From: an uncultured Barnesiella sp.
GTDB lineage: Bacteria > Bacteroidota > Bacteroidia > Bacteroidales > Barnesiellaceae_A
DNA length: 64,000 nt
Direction of reading: 5' to 3'
NCBI GenBank assembly: GCA_944321085.1
Contig: CALUJY010000007.1
Coordinates: forward strand, 124,001 to 188,000
The notes beneath the pieces were generated by a model. That model did no database searches. It worked only from the letters and a program-made list of their open reading frames with translations, and was not told the DNA's origin. Both the position numbers and the translations under genes were made by a program. This document shows, in pieces, positions 17,066 to 24,945 of the stretch; position 1 is the stretch's first letter, and every line of letters starts with the position of its first letter.

Positions 17066-20000
17066 TTAGTCGTTTTCTAACCACATCTCGCATTGTTCCA
17101 TAATGGTGTTCAGTGCGTCTTCTTGCCCCTCGGGTGGATATTTGTATTTTTTGAGCAATCGTTTGACGAGCCGACGCATACCAGCCCGTGCGCTCTCTTT
17201 CAGATTCCAATCGATACTTTTGTTTTTTCGTAGGGCGTCGGTCAGTTCGTGGGTAATGGCCAACAGTTGGTCGTTTGTGTAGAAGTCCCGTACAGCCTCG
17301 GGCTTGGTCAGTGCATCATAGAAAGCCAGTTCCTCGGTTGTCAGATGCAGTGTTTTGCCGGCCTTTTCTCCTTCGATGATCTCACGGGCTATTTTCAACA
17401 GTTGTTCTATCACCTCTTCGTTAGTCAGCATTCCTTTCAGATAGTTGCTCATTGCTTGTGAAAGAATCTCTGAGAACTTTGTGGCTCGCGTTGTATTTGT
17501 ACGGCGGTATAGTTGCACTTGTTCGGCAATAAGTTTGCGCAGCAGTTCTACGGCTAAATTTTTCTCTTTCATCCGGCCGATTTCTGCGAGAAATTTCGGG
17601 TTGAACAGAGAAAAACCTTCCTGCACGTCAGAGAAGAGGTTGATGACTCCTTCGCTCTGAATACTTTGTTTGAGTAATTCGTTGATGCGTCTGTTGATTT
17701 CGTGAAGTGAAATTTTACCTGTGCCCTCGATACGTGTCAGCAGTGTGCGCACAGCCTCGAAATAGGCCGATTCGAGTCGTTGTTCGCTGTTCAGTAGGCT
17801 CTGACATAGCGATAACGCTTGTCTCAGCAGAAGCGATTCCTTGATGAATGATTTCTTGACTTCGGCTTTTTCGGGAGCTTGCAGAAAGTCGGCGCCGCCA
17901 CTGATAGCACGTGCCCGCTCCAAATCAGATGCACTCCGGAACTGTGCATAGTCGTAGCCGTGCAGCAGGTCTTGGCAGACTTCGAGCTTTTTCAGAAACT
18001 CTTGATAGGCTGTCGTCGCGATGTTGGGGTCTCCATAGTTGCTGTAGTCTCGTAGCGTGTAGTCTTTCATGGCCTGCTTCAATGCTGAGGCGATACCGAC
18101 GTAATCCACTACCAAACCGCCTTGTTTATCGCCGAATACGCGGTTTACCCGCGCAATGGCTTGCATCAGATTGTGCCCCGCCATCGGTTTGTATACATAC
18201 ATTGTCGCTAGCGATGGGACGTCGAATCCTGTTAGCCACATATCCACTACGATAACGATTTTCAATGGTCCGTTGTCGTCTTTGAATTGCCGCTCCAACT
18301 CTTTCTTATGGCTGTCGTTACCGATTATAGCACGCCACTCTTCGGGGTCTTTGTTGTTCGATGTCATTACTACGGCCAGCTTCTCATGCCATGCAGGACG
18401 CATCTCTAATATCTTGTGGTAAATTTTCATTGCTATCGGTCGCGAGTAGGCTACTATCATCGCCTTGCCTGTTTGTTCCCATTGGCGGAAATTTTCGTAG
18501 TGCTTTATGATGTCTTCGCACAGCGATGTCAGTGTTTCGTCAGCTCCTAATATCGAGTCAATGCGTCCCAACTCACGCTTGCTCTTCTCGATGGCATACT
18601 CTTCGGCTTCTTGTGCCATCGCATCATATTCGGCATCGATGCGACGCAAAGTCTCTTTGTCGAGTTTGAGGTTGATAACGCGGCTTTCGTAGAAGACCGG
18701 ACAAGTCGCTCCATCTTCCACGGCTTGTGTCATGTCATAGATGTCGATGTAGTCGCCGAATACCTCGCGTGTCGAGCGGTCTTTTTGAGCAATAGGGGTT
18801 CCTGTAAAGCCGATGTAGGTGGCATTGGGCAGAGCATTGCGTACCAATCGTGCAGCCCCTTTATGTACACGCCCTGTGCGTGGGTCGATTCGTTCTTTCA
18901 ATCCATATTGGCTGCGGTGAGCCTCGTCTGCTATCACAACAATATTGCGTCGCTCCGAGAGAGGTTCTTCTCCCTCTTGAAACTTCTGCATCGTCGAGAA
19001 GAAGATACCGTTGGCCTCGCGTCCGGCCAGCAATTTGTGCAGATGAGCGCGACCATTGGCTTGTACAGGTTTTTGCCGTAGAAAGTCGCTACACTGGGCA
19101 AACAGATTGTAGAGTTGTCCATCGAGGTCGTTGCGGTCGGTCAGCACGACAATCGTCGGTGAAGTCATCGTCTGCTGTATCCGTTTGGCGAAGAATACCA
19201 TCGACAGCGACTTGCCGCTACCTTGTGTGTGCCAGAAGACACCGCCGCGGCCATCTGTTGCGGCGGCTTTTGTTGCCGATTCGACAGCCTTGCGCACGGC
19301 ATAGAATTGGTGGTATGCACTCAGTATTTTCACTTGCTTACCGTCCTTTTCAGAGCAGCAGATGAAACCTCCCAACAATTCGATAAAGCGACTTTTTTCA
19401 AACATTCCACGGAAAAGGACGTCGAAATTGGCGTAGTGTGTCTCTTCTCTCGTGCCATCTACTGTTTTCCACTCCATAAAGCGATCTTTGCCCGCAGTGA
19501 TGGTTCCGGCTTTGGTCGTTGCGAGGTCGCTTATTATACAGAATGCGTTGTAGACAAATAGAGAGGGGATCTCTTGCATATAGTTGCGTAATTGGGCATA
19601 GGCTTCTGAGGCGTCGGTTTCTTCACGCGAAGGCGATTTCAGCTCTACGACTACCAGCGGCAACCCGTTTACGAAGACTATAATATCGGCTCTGCGTACC
19701 GAATGATCTTTGACGCTCCACTGGTTGGTCACGGTAAAACGGTTGTGCATCGGGAGGTCGTAATCTATCAAACGCACCAAAGCCGAGCGCTGCTCGCTAC
19801 CGTCGAAATAACTGACCGTGATGCCGTTTTGGAGCATATCGGTGAAGCGGGCATTTTTTTGCTCGAGCGAGCCACTCTCGTGGTTGCGGATGCGAGCAAC
19901 GGCCTCGTCGATAGCTTGTTGTGGAAGCGATGGATTGAGGCGAACGAGTGCCTCGGCGAGTATATCGAGGCAGAGAGGCTCGGTGTAGTCTCTCTCTACA

Positions 20001-20086
20001 TCGGGCCCGTAGAGGTACTCATACCCAAGCAAGTCGCGAAATATCTCGAGTATGGCGTTTTCAAAATTAGCTTCGGTGAAAGGCAT
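17066..20086 (-). CDS. hsdR: Type I restriction enzyme, R subunit
   Basis: A full-length 1006-residue HsdR. The N-terminal nuclease has the PD-(D/E)XK core, with D134 in RRADIIV and E148-L-K150 in VVVELKSP. The translocase follows: Walker A HTQGSGKS (286-293), DEAH at 387-390, and later helicase motifs such as IGFTGTPI and IARVNR. The last 300 residues are helical and would contact the methylase core. With HsdM and HsdS it translocates DNA and cuts it far from unmethylated sites. All catalytic residues are visible, so the enzyme looks intact. The gene is last in the operon, 2 bases behind the small unknown gene. Confidence 0.97.
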   Translation of the reverse strand: MPFTEANFENAILEIFRDLLGYEYLYGPDVERDYTEPLCLDILAEALVRLNPSLPQQAIDEAVARIRNHESGSLEQKNARFTDMLQNGITVSYFDGSEQRSALVRLIDYDLPMHNRFTVTNQWSVKDHSVRRADIIVFVNGLPLVVVELKSPSREETDASEAYAQLRNYMQEIPSLFVYNAFCIISDLATTKAGTITAGKDRFMEWKTVDGTREETHYANFDVLFRGMFEKSRFIELLGGFICCSEKDGKQVKILSAYHQFYAVRKAVESATKAAATDGRGGVFWHTQGSGKSLSMVFFAKRIQQTMTSPTIVVLTDRNDLDGQLYNLFAQCSDFLRQKPVQANGRAHLHKLLAGREANGIFFSTMQKFQEGEEPLSERRNIVVIADEAHRSQYGLKERIDPRTGRVHKGAARLVRNALPNATYIGFTGTPIAQKDRSTREVFGDYIDIYDMTQAVEDGATCPVFYESRVINLKLDKETLRRIDAEYDAMAQEAEEYAIEKSKRELGRIDSILGADETLTSLCEDIIKHYENFRQWEQTGKAMIVAYSRPIAMKIYHKILEMRPAWHEKLAVVMTSNNKDPEEWRAIIGNDSHKKELERQFKDDNGPLKIVIVVDMWLTGFDVPSLATMYVYKPMAGHNLMQAIARVNRVFGDKQGGLVVDYVGIASALKQAMKDYTLRDYSNYGDPNIATTAYQEFLKKLEVCQDLLHGYDYAQFRSASDLERARAISGGADFLQAPEKAEVKKSFIKESLLLRQALSLCQSLLNSEQRLESAYFEAVRTLLTRIEGTGKISLHEINRRINELLKQSIQSEGVINLFSDVQEGFSLFNPKFLAEIGRMKEKNLAVELLRKLIAEQVQLYRRTNTTRATKFSEILSQAMSNYLKGMLTNEEVIEQLLKIAREIIEGEKAGKTLHLTTEELAFYDALTKPEAVRDFYTNDQLLAITHELTDALRKNKSIDWNLKESARAGMRRLVKRLLKKYKYPPEGQEDALNTIMEQCEMWLEND

Positions 20087-20088
20087 GG

Positions 20089-20508
20089 TTATCTGTTTTT
20101 TATGTTTTCCAATGATTTATCATACGCATATTCTCCGACAACCTTTACACCAGCCAAGAATCCTTTTGCAAATTTTTTTAGATTCAGAGCCGTCAGTAAA
20201 GTGTTGCCCAAATTTCGCATCGTGTAAAACTGTTCGGCAAATGCTAAATTACGCCATTCCGTTTCTGTAATACGCTGAAAAGGAGTTAATTGATTGAATA
20301 AGATATAATCGTATTTCCGTGTGATGGTGCGGTTACAATATGACATAAGATCTTGATCGCAGTTTTTTAGAGCCTTGTCAATATTGACAAGATCTTTTTT
20401 GAGTTCTTTTTCGTCTTCCGAATCAGTTGTCAATAATTTTACAGCCTCTTTGGCTATATTTAGTCCAAGCTTTATTTCAGAAGTTGGAATATCTTTATGT
20501 AAGTCCAT
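20089..20508 (-). CDS. Small helical protein of unknown function inside the type I restriction operon
   Basis: A 139-residue protein with no signal peptide or membrane segment. The N-terminal 60 residues are strongly charged (KEAVKLLTTDSEDEKELKKDL) and predicted helical. The second half has a conserved-looking core with FQRITETEWRNLAFAEQFYTMRNLG and a final amphipathic helix. I do not recognise the family; it is not the common four-helix-bundle (S23-type) protein. It lies between hsdS and hsdR, 2 bases before hsdR, and a possible promoter precedes it, so it may be produced together with HsdR. It is more AT-rich than hsdM. A role in control of restriction, such as a brake or a partner of HsdR, is a guess from position. 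Confidence 0.75.
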   Translation of the reverse strand: MDLHKDIPTSEIKLGLNIAKEAVKLLTTDSEDEKELKKDLVNIDKALKNCDQDLMSYCNRTITRKYDYILFNQLTPFQRITETEWRNLAFAEQFYTMRNLGNTLLTALNLKKFAKGFLAGVKVVGEYAYDKSLENIKNR

Positions 20509-20533
20509 ATTTTAGCCTTTTTGAAATTTTCTG

Positions 20534-20541
20534 CAAAATTA
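20534..20541 (-). promoter_or_regulatory. Possible internal promoter (-7 box) for the small gene and hsdR
   Basis: TAATTTTG on the minus strand fits TAnnTTTG and would start RNA about 20 bases before the small gene's ATG. No TTTG is seen at the -33 distance, which falls in the last codons of hsdS, so support is partial. Confidence 0.35.
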
Positions 20542-20562
20542 GAAAATATTTTTATAATTTTA

Positions 20563-21750
20563 CTATTCTACATTAATTTCTCCATTCATCAACTTCGGTA
20601 GCAAGGTGTCGCGTAGGGCGGAAAGGGTTTCTTGTTCTGTTGTAAGGCTCTTAATCTCAAAGTCTATGTTTTGAGCTATTCTTTCAAACTCGTTAATCAC
20701 GGATTCTTTTGGAATAATTATAGGCAATCCTTCAATCTCCTTTCTATTGATACAACCAAAAACAGTCCCTTCGCCATTGTATTGCTCTAATAAAGGTTTT
20801 AGAGATTGCAGAAGATATAGGATAAAGGAATTATATCCTTGTTTTGATTTAATAGCTGCAAGCCCTCGACCAATACAACATTTATTTTTTGCAATGTTTA
20901 TATCTCCTACCGGTGCGCGAACGCTTAATAATACGCTATTTATTTCCGCTATGCGTGTAGGTTCTGTCGTGTATAATCTGATAGATGGGAATCTATTGCC
21001 AAATTCTGCTCGACCTTGATAAAAAATAATACCGTCCCCTTCTTCATTGTAACTGCTACCTTTGGGAGATTGTCCCATTGTAATATCGGCTACCTCTGAT
21101 AAAGTTCCTACTTTCCAGTCGTGGGGGATTTTGCCTAATTCGGAATCGACAAAGGGGCCGTCACGGAAGGGTTCGAAATCCACAAACCACGACCGGAAGA
21201 GGGCCTGCGCCTGCGCCTCCAAATTCGCATTGATCCGCCGATTCAATTCGATTTTATCATCCAACGACCATAGTATATCTCCAATATGCTTTTGTTCTTT
21301 CAAAGGAGGCAATGTAATGTCAAAATCTTTTATACGTTGAGCATTTAGATTCTGTTGGGCTCCACCATTGGCTAATGCAGCCAAAGAGGCATATTTATGG
21401 CACAAATAAAAATATACGAATCGGAAATCTGCCAAATTGGGATCTATCGTTAAGTTACAGCAGGCTTGATTGGTTGTTAAGGGAATCATATTTACTGCGA
21501 CTTTGGCAGCTGTTGCTCCGTACATGGCTACAATGACGGAATTTTTTTCTATCCATTTGGTTGATGAATTTTGAAATCCTGAATCCGTTATTGTTTTTTC
21601 TGTCTTATTAATACGGCAAAAATTAACTTCTTTTGTGTTTAGCCACGGTATATTTCCTCCATAATACGAAGGTTCAGTGCTTTTTGGTGTTCCGCCATTA
21701 CATACATTTCTGCAGATATCTCCCAGTCGGTATATTTTCCACTCGCTCAT
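20563..21750 (-). CDS. hsdS: Type I restriction-modification, specificity subunit
   Basis: A 395-residue HsdS with the two-fold layout: target recognition domain 1 (about 1-150), central conserved helices (LPPLKEQKHIGDILWSLDD through QALFRSWFVDFEPF), target recognition domain 2 (about 210-340) and a closing helix that ends LLPKLMNGEINVE. Each recognition domain reads half of a bipartite DNA site; the site cannot be read from the sequence. The recognition domains are AT-rich, while the central part is closer to hsdM, which suits the known swapping of such domains. It starts 2 bases after hsdM ends. No second hsdS, inverted-repeat partner or invertase gene lies nearby. Confidence 0.96.
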   Translation of the reverse strand: MSEWKIYRLGDICRNVCNGGTPKSTEPSYYGGNIPWLNTKEVNFCRINKTEKTITDSGFQNSSTKWIEKNSVIVAMYGATAAKVAVNMIPLTTNQACCNLTIDPNLADFRFVYFYLCHKYASLAALANGGAQQNLNAQRIKDFDITLPPLKEQKHIGDILWSLDDKIELNRRINANLEAQAQALFRSWFVDFEPFRDGPFVDSELGKIPHDWKVGTLSEVADITMGQSPKGSSYNEEGDGIIFYQGRAEFGNRFPSIRLYTTEPTRIAEINSVLLSVRAPVGDINIAKNKCCIGRGLAAIKSKQGYNSFILYLLQSLKPLLEQYNGEGTVFGCINRKEIEGLPIIIPKESVINEFERIAQNIDFEIKSLTTEQETLSALRDTLLPKLMNGEINVE

Positions 21751-21752
21751 GG

Positions 21753-23282
21753 CTAATCCTCCAACTTATAACCGATACTTTCCAACTGTCGGCGGATTTC
21801 CGCCTCTAACGCGTGCGACTCGGCGAATAGCTCCGAAAGCTCGCCCGTCAGCCGCGCCATTTTCGCGGCGAAGGGTTCCGAATCCTCCGCCTGCGCCGCG
21901 ATCCCCACATAACGTCCCGGCGTCAGGATAAAATCCTGCGCCGTAATCTCTTCTGTCGTTGCCACAGCGCAGAAGCCTTGTTCGGCTGACAGCCGCCCCT
22001 CGGCATAAGCCCGGTAGGTATCGGCGATGCGCTGGATGTCGCCCTGCCGGTCGGGTTCATCGCAGTCGGTCAGCTCGCGTAGCTTGCGCGTGACCATCGT
22101 ACCGAGGTTGCGCGCGTCGATAAAGAGTGTGTGCCCCGGTTGTGTCTTGGCCTTGTTGAAGAACCAAATCGATACGGGAATCGGTGTTGTATAGAAGAGT
22201 TGCGGAGGCATGGCTACGATACAGTCCACGAGGTCGGCCTCGATGAGTCGTCGCCGTATATCGCCCTCGCCGCTACTCTGGCTCGATAGCGAGCCGTTGG
22301 CCAGCACGACGCCCGCACGTCCCGTCGGGGCGAGGTGATGGATGATGTGCTGTATCCATGCAAAGTTGGCGTTGCCGTTGGGCGGCGTGCCAAAACGCCA
22401 CCGTACGTCGTCGGCGAGTTTGTCGGCGCCCCAGTCGCTAAGGTTGAAGGGTGGGTTGGCCATGACAAAGTCTGCTTTGAGAGTGGGGTGGCAGTCGTGG
22501 AAAAAGGTGTCGGCGTTGTATTGCCCGAGGTCGGCCTCGATACCCCGGATGGCGAGGTTCATTTGTGCCATTTTCCACGTGGTGGGGTTGCTGTCTTGCC
22601 CGTAGACAGAGATGCTGTTGATGTTTCCTTGGTGGCTTTCGATGAAGTGCGCCGATTGTACAAACATGCCGCCCGAGCCACAGCAAGGGTCGTATACGCG
22701 GCCGTTATAGGGTTGCAGTACTTCGACCAGTGTGCGAACAACGCAGGCCGGCGTGTAGAACTCACCTGCGAGCTTGCCTTCTGCTTCGGCAAATTTTGAG
22801 AGGCAATACTCGTAGGTGCGACCGAGAATGTCTTTTGAGTCGCCGTGCCGGTGCATGTGTATGTTGGTGAAGAGGTCTACGACATCGCCCAAACGGCGTT
22901 TGTCGAGCTCGGGGCGTGCGAAATTCTTGGGTAGGATATTTTTGAGACGTTTATTTTCGCGCTCGATGGCTCGCATGGCGTTATCGATGGCGATACCAAT
23001 TTCGGGGGTGTGAGCCTGTGCGGCAATCGTTGCCCAACGAGCTTCGGCAGGGACGTAGAAAATATTTTCGGCGGTGTATTCGTCTTTATCTTCCTCGAAG
23101 CCTGCGCCTTCGTCGACGAGCTGGCGATATTTGGTCTCGAACTTGTCAGATATATATTTCAGGAATATCAGTCCCAGCACGACCGACTTATATTCCGAAG
23201 CGTCGATGTTGCCACGCATTTTGTCGGCAGCTTTCCATATCTCTTTTTCAAAGCCGATATCGGCTGTATTTATGTTTGCCAT
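21753..23282 (-). CDS. hsdM: Type I restriction-modification, N6-adenine methyltransferase subunit
   Basis: A 509-residue HsdM. The helical N-terminal domain (about 1-140) is followed by the methylase fold with the SAM-binding motif DPCCGSGGMF (198-207) and the catalytic NPPF (276-279), the form used by N6-adenine methylases. HsdM modifies adenines in the host site chosen by HsdS and is needed for restriction as well. It is the first gene of the operon. Parts of its coding sequence are clearly more GC-rich than hsdS and the small gene behind it. The upstream region has only a weak -7 match (TACCTTTA near 23313-23320). Confidence 0.97.
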   Translation of the reverse strand: MANINTADIGFEKEIWKAADKMRGNIDASEYKSVVLGLIFLKYISDKFETKYRQLVDEGAGFEEDKDEYTAENIFYVPAEARWATIAAQAHTPEIGIAIDNAMRAIERENKRLKNILPKNFARPELDKRRLGDVVDLFTNIHMHRHGDSKDILGRTYEYCLSKFAEAEGKLAGEFYTPACVVRTLVEVLQPYNGRVYDPCCGSGGMFVQSAHFIESHQGNINSISVYGQDSNPTTWKMAQMNLAIRGIEADLGQYNADTFFHDCHPTLKADFVMANPPFNLSDWGADKLADDVRWRFGTPPNGNANFAWIQHIIHHLAPTGRAGVVLANGSLSSQSSGEGDIRRRLIEADLVDCIVAMPPQLFYTTPIPVSIWFFNKAKTQPGHTLFIDARNLGTMVTRKLRELTDCDEPDRQGDIQRIADTYRAYAEGRLSAEQGFCAVATTEEITAQDFILTPGRYVGIAAQAEDSEPFAAKMARLTGELSELFAESHALEAEIRRQLESIGYKLED

Positions 23283-23474
23283 ATTTGTGGTAAAGAATAG
23301 TATATTTTGAAGTAAAGGTAGTAGTTTTCTGAAAAAGGTATGTGATTTTTATATAAAAATATTTTGTTGTGTGAGAGCTTGATAAATTTTCATGTGTTTG
23401 AGGTGTTGTCGACGTTGCGTCTTTGTTTTTTTCTTTTTTGTAGGTGACCAATTTCCGTATAGCGGTTTTTGTGC

Positions 23475-23482
23475 TACTTTTG
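23475..23482 (+). promoter_or_regulatory. -7 element of the thioesterase gene
   Basis: TACTTTTG fits TAnnTTTG and lies 44 bases before the start codon. The -33 position carries no clear TTTG, so the promoter is only half supported. Confidence 0.4.
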
Positions 23483-23526
23483 CAGGCGGAAAAACACCGG
23501 GTCAAGGTGTTGGATGACTTGAAGGG

Positions 23527-24291
23527 ATGAAAGAAAAAATTTTCAGCAAAACATTTTGTCTCTCGCCGGGCGAGAGTAACGGTCAGCAAGAGATGCCGTT
23601 GTCGTTGTTGGCAGGACGTATCATAGAGGTGGCTACGTTGCATGCCGAGTCGTGGAATGTGGGTTATACCGAACTGATAAAGCATCACTTGGCATGGGTG
23701 TTGTCGCGGCTGACGATAGAGGTGAAACGCTTTCCGGCTATTAATGAGAATTATACATTGCTTACGTGGATAGAGAGTTACAACAAGCATTTCTCGGCAC
23801 GTAATTTCGAGTTGATAGATGGCGAAGGCCATACTTTCGGCTTTGCGCGTACGATATGGGTGGTGCTCGACCTTTCTACTCGCCGTTCGTCCGATATGAG
23901 CCGGTTGGAGAATCTAGGGATGCTTGTCCTCGACCGCCCTTGTCCCATAGAGCCTTTTTCGCACATAAAAGTCGAGGCCGAGCAGAAGATGTTGTCGTAT
24001 CCGGTGCGTTACAGCGATATAGACCTCAACCGCCATGTCAACAGTATGCGCTATATCGAGCATATCCTCGATTTGTATCCTTTCTCGTGGTACGACCGTT
24101 ATCGGGTGTCGCGTTTCGAGATTGCTTTTGCACACGAGGCGCGTCCGGGTATCGATATAGATGTGTATGCCCGGCAAACAACGGCTACCGACCACTGCAT
24201 AGAATTGCGTCATGAGGCGAGTTGCTTGTGCAAGAGCCGTTTGTGTTTCGAGCAGCGGAACGAGCCGGTTTTTCTCCCGTTTATGGGATAG
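23527..24291 (+). CDS. Acyl-ACP thioesterase
   Basis: A 254-residue cytoplasmic protein made of two hotdog domains in tandem, as in the FatA/FatB-like bacterial thioesterases. The second repeat has the family's catalytic-region phrase YSDIDLNRHVNSMRYIEHILD, where the N-x-H-V-N element is typical; the first repeat contains WVLSRLTIEVKRFP. The enzyme would release free fatty acids from acyl carrier protein at the end of fatty acid synthesis. Bacteroidales commonly carry one copy. It is a single gene, divergent from hsdM and closed by a strong hairpin. Confidence 0.93.
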   Translation: MKEKIFSKTFCLSPGESNGQQEMPLSLLAGRIIEVATLHAESWNVGYTELIKHHLAWVLSRLTIEVKRFPAINENYTLLTWIESYNKHFSARNFELIDGEGHTFGFARTIWVVLDLSTRRSSDMSRLENLGMLVLDRPCPIEPFSHIKVEAEQKMLSYPVRYSDIDLNRHVNSMRYIEHILDLYPFSWYDRYRVSRFEIAFAHEARPGIDIDVYARQTTATDHCIELRHEASCLCKSRLCFEQRNEPVFLPFMG

Positions 24292-24303
24292 TGAAGTCGT
24301 TAT

Positions 24304-24351
24304 AAAACAGACGAGACGCCGTGTTGCATGGAGCGGCGTCTCGTCTGTTTT
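24304..24351. terminator. Bidirectional terminator
   Basis: AAAACAGACGAGACGCCG and its exact complement form an 18-bp stem (24304-24321 with 24334-24351) around a 12-base loop. Both strands end in a T run. It separates the convergent thioesterase and PepSY-like genes. Confidence 0.9.
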
Positions 24352-24388
24352 GGTTTCTGAAAATACAAGGATGTTGGTAAGTGGCGTT

Positions 24389-24844
24389 CTACTTTAAACT
24401 TTTGTGCTTGACGTAGTTGCCTTGTGGGTCGAATCGTATTTTTACTTTTTCTCCCTCCATTTTTACGACGTATCCTTTGTCGTCGCGCTTTATCTCATAG
24501 ATGATGCCGCCGGGGAAGTGTGCCGTCATGTAACTATGTGCCGGCGCCGGGAGTAAGGCGATGACCGAAGCCGGGAGTGATTGGTGGCGGGTATTTTCTA
24601 TCTCTTCCCATCGGCCGTTCTTGTCAAATTCCACCTCTTGGTAGGTCGAGGTTTTTACCTTGAATTTGTCGTCGTCGCGATAGGCGTATAAAGTAGCTTT
24701 GCCGAAGTGCGCTTTCATAAATTGTTGCGCCCGGGTCGGCATGTCGTTCGTCTCTATCGCTTCTTTGTGCCCAGCACCGTATGCAAGATTAAAGATTGTA
24801 AGAAACATTGCGCTGCAAAGGGCGCATATCCACATTTTTTTCAT
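24389..24844 (-). CDS. Periplasmic PepSY-like (beta-lactamase-inhibitor-like) protein
   Basis: A 151-residue exported protein with a signal peptide ending near NLAYGA. The mature part has two copies of a PepSY-like unit: FMKAHFGKATLYAY....VEFDKNGRWEEIE and YMTAHFPGGIIYEI....IRFDPQGNYVKH. This is the DUF2874/PepSY-like family common in Bacteroidota; members are small periplasmic proteins of unclear role. It is divergent from tamB across a 100-base region with an inverted repeat, so shared control is possible. Confidence 0.85.
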   Translation of the reverse strand: MKKMWICALCSAMFLTIFNLAYGAGHKEAIETNDMPTRAQQFMKAHFGKATLYAYRDDDKFKVKTSTYQEVEFDKNGRWEEIENTRHQSLPASVIALLPAPAHSYMTAHFPGGIIYEIKRDDKGYVVKMEGEKVKIRFDPQGNYVKHKSLK

Positions 24845-24866
24845 ACTTTTACCTCATTAATGATTG

Positions 24867-24928
24867 ACTGTCTATGAGCTAAACAATAAACTGTGAGATA
24901 TGTTTCTGATAATGAAAGTATAGACAGT
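24867..24928. promoter_or_regulatory. Inverted repeat in the PepSY-tamB divergent region
   Basis: ACTGTCTAT (24867-24875) and ATAGACAGT (24920-24928) are perfect 9-bp arms 44 bases apart. A third partial copy, ACTGTGAGAT, starts near 24891. Repeats of this spacing in a divergent promoter region could be operator sites or could loop the RNA; no regulator is known. Confidence 0.35.
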
Positions 24929-24945
24929 TAAAGTTGCTAAATGGC

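Noticed and set aside
17051-17210. Extended start for the TamL-like gene or a separate antisense gene over the hsdR end
   Set aside because: A perfect promoter at 16973-17004 places the transcript start after these positions, and the open frame there overlaps hsdR.
20089-20508. The small restriction-operon gene as a 23S-insert four-helix-bundle (S23-type) protein
   Set aside because: The usual N-terminal pattern of that family is not present and the second half has a different conserved core.
20563-21750. Phase-variable hsdS shufflon
   Set aside because: Only one hsdS is present. I found no second or partial hsdS, no flanking inverted repeats and no recombinase gene nearby.
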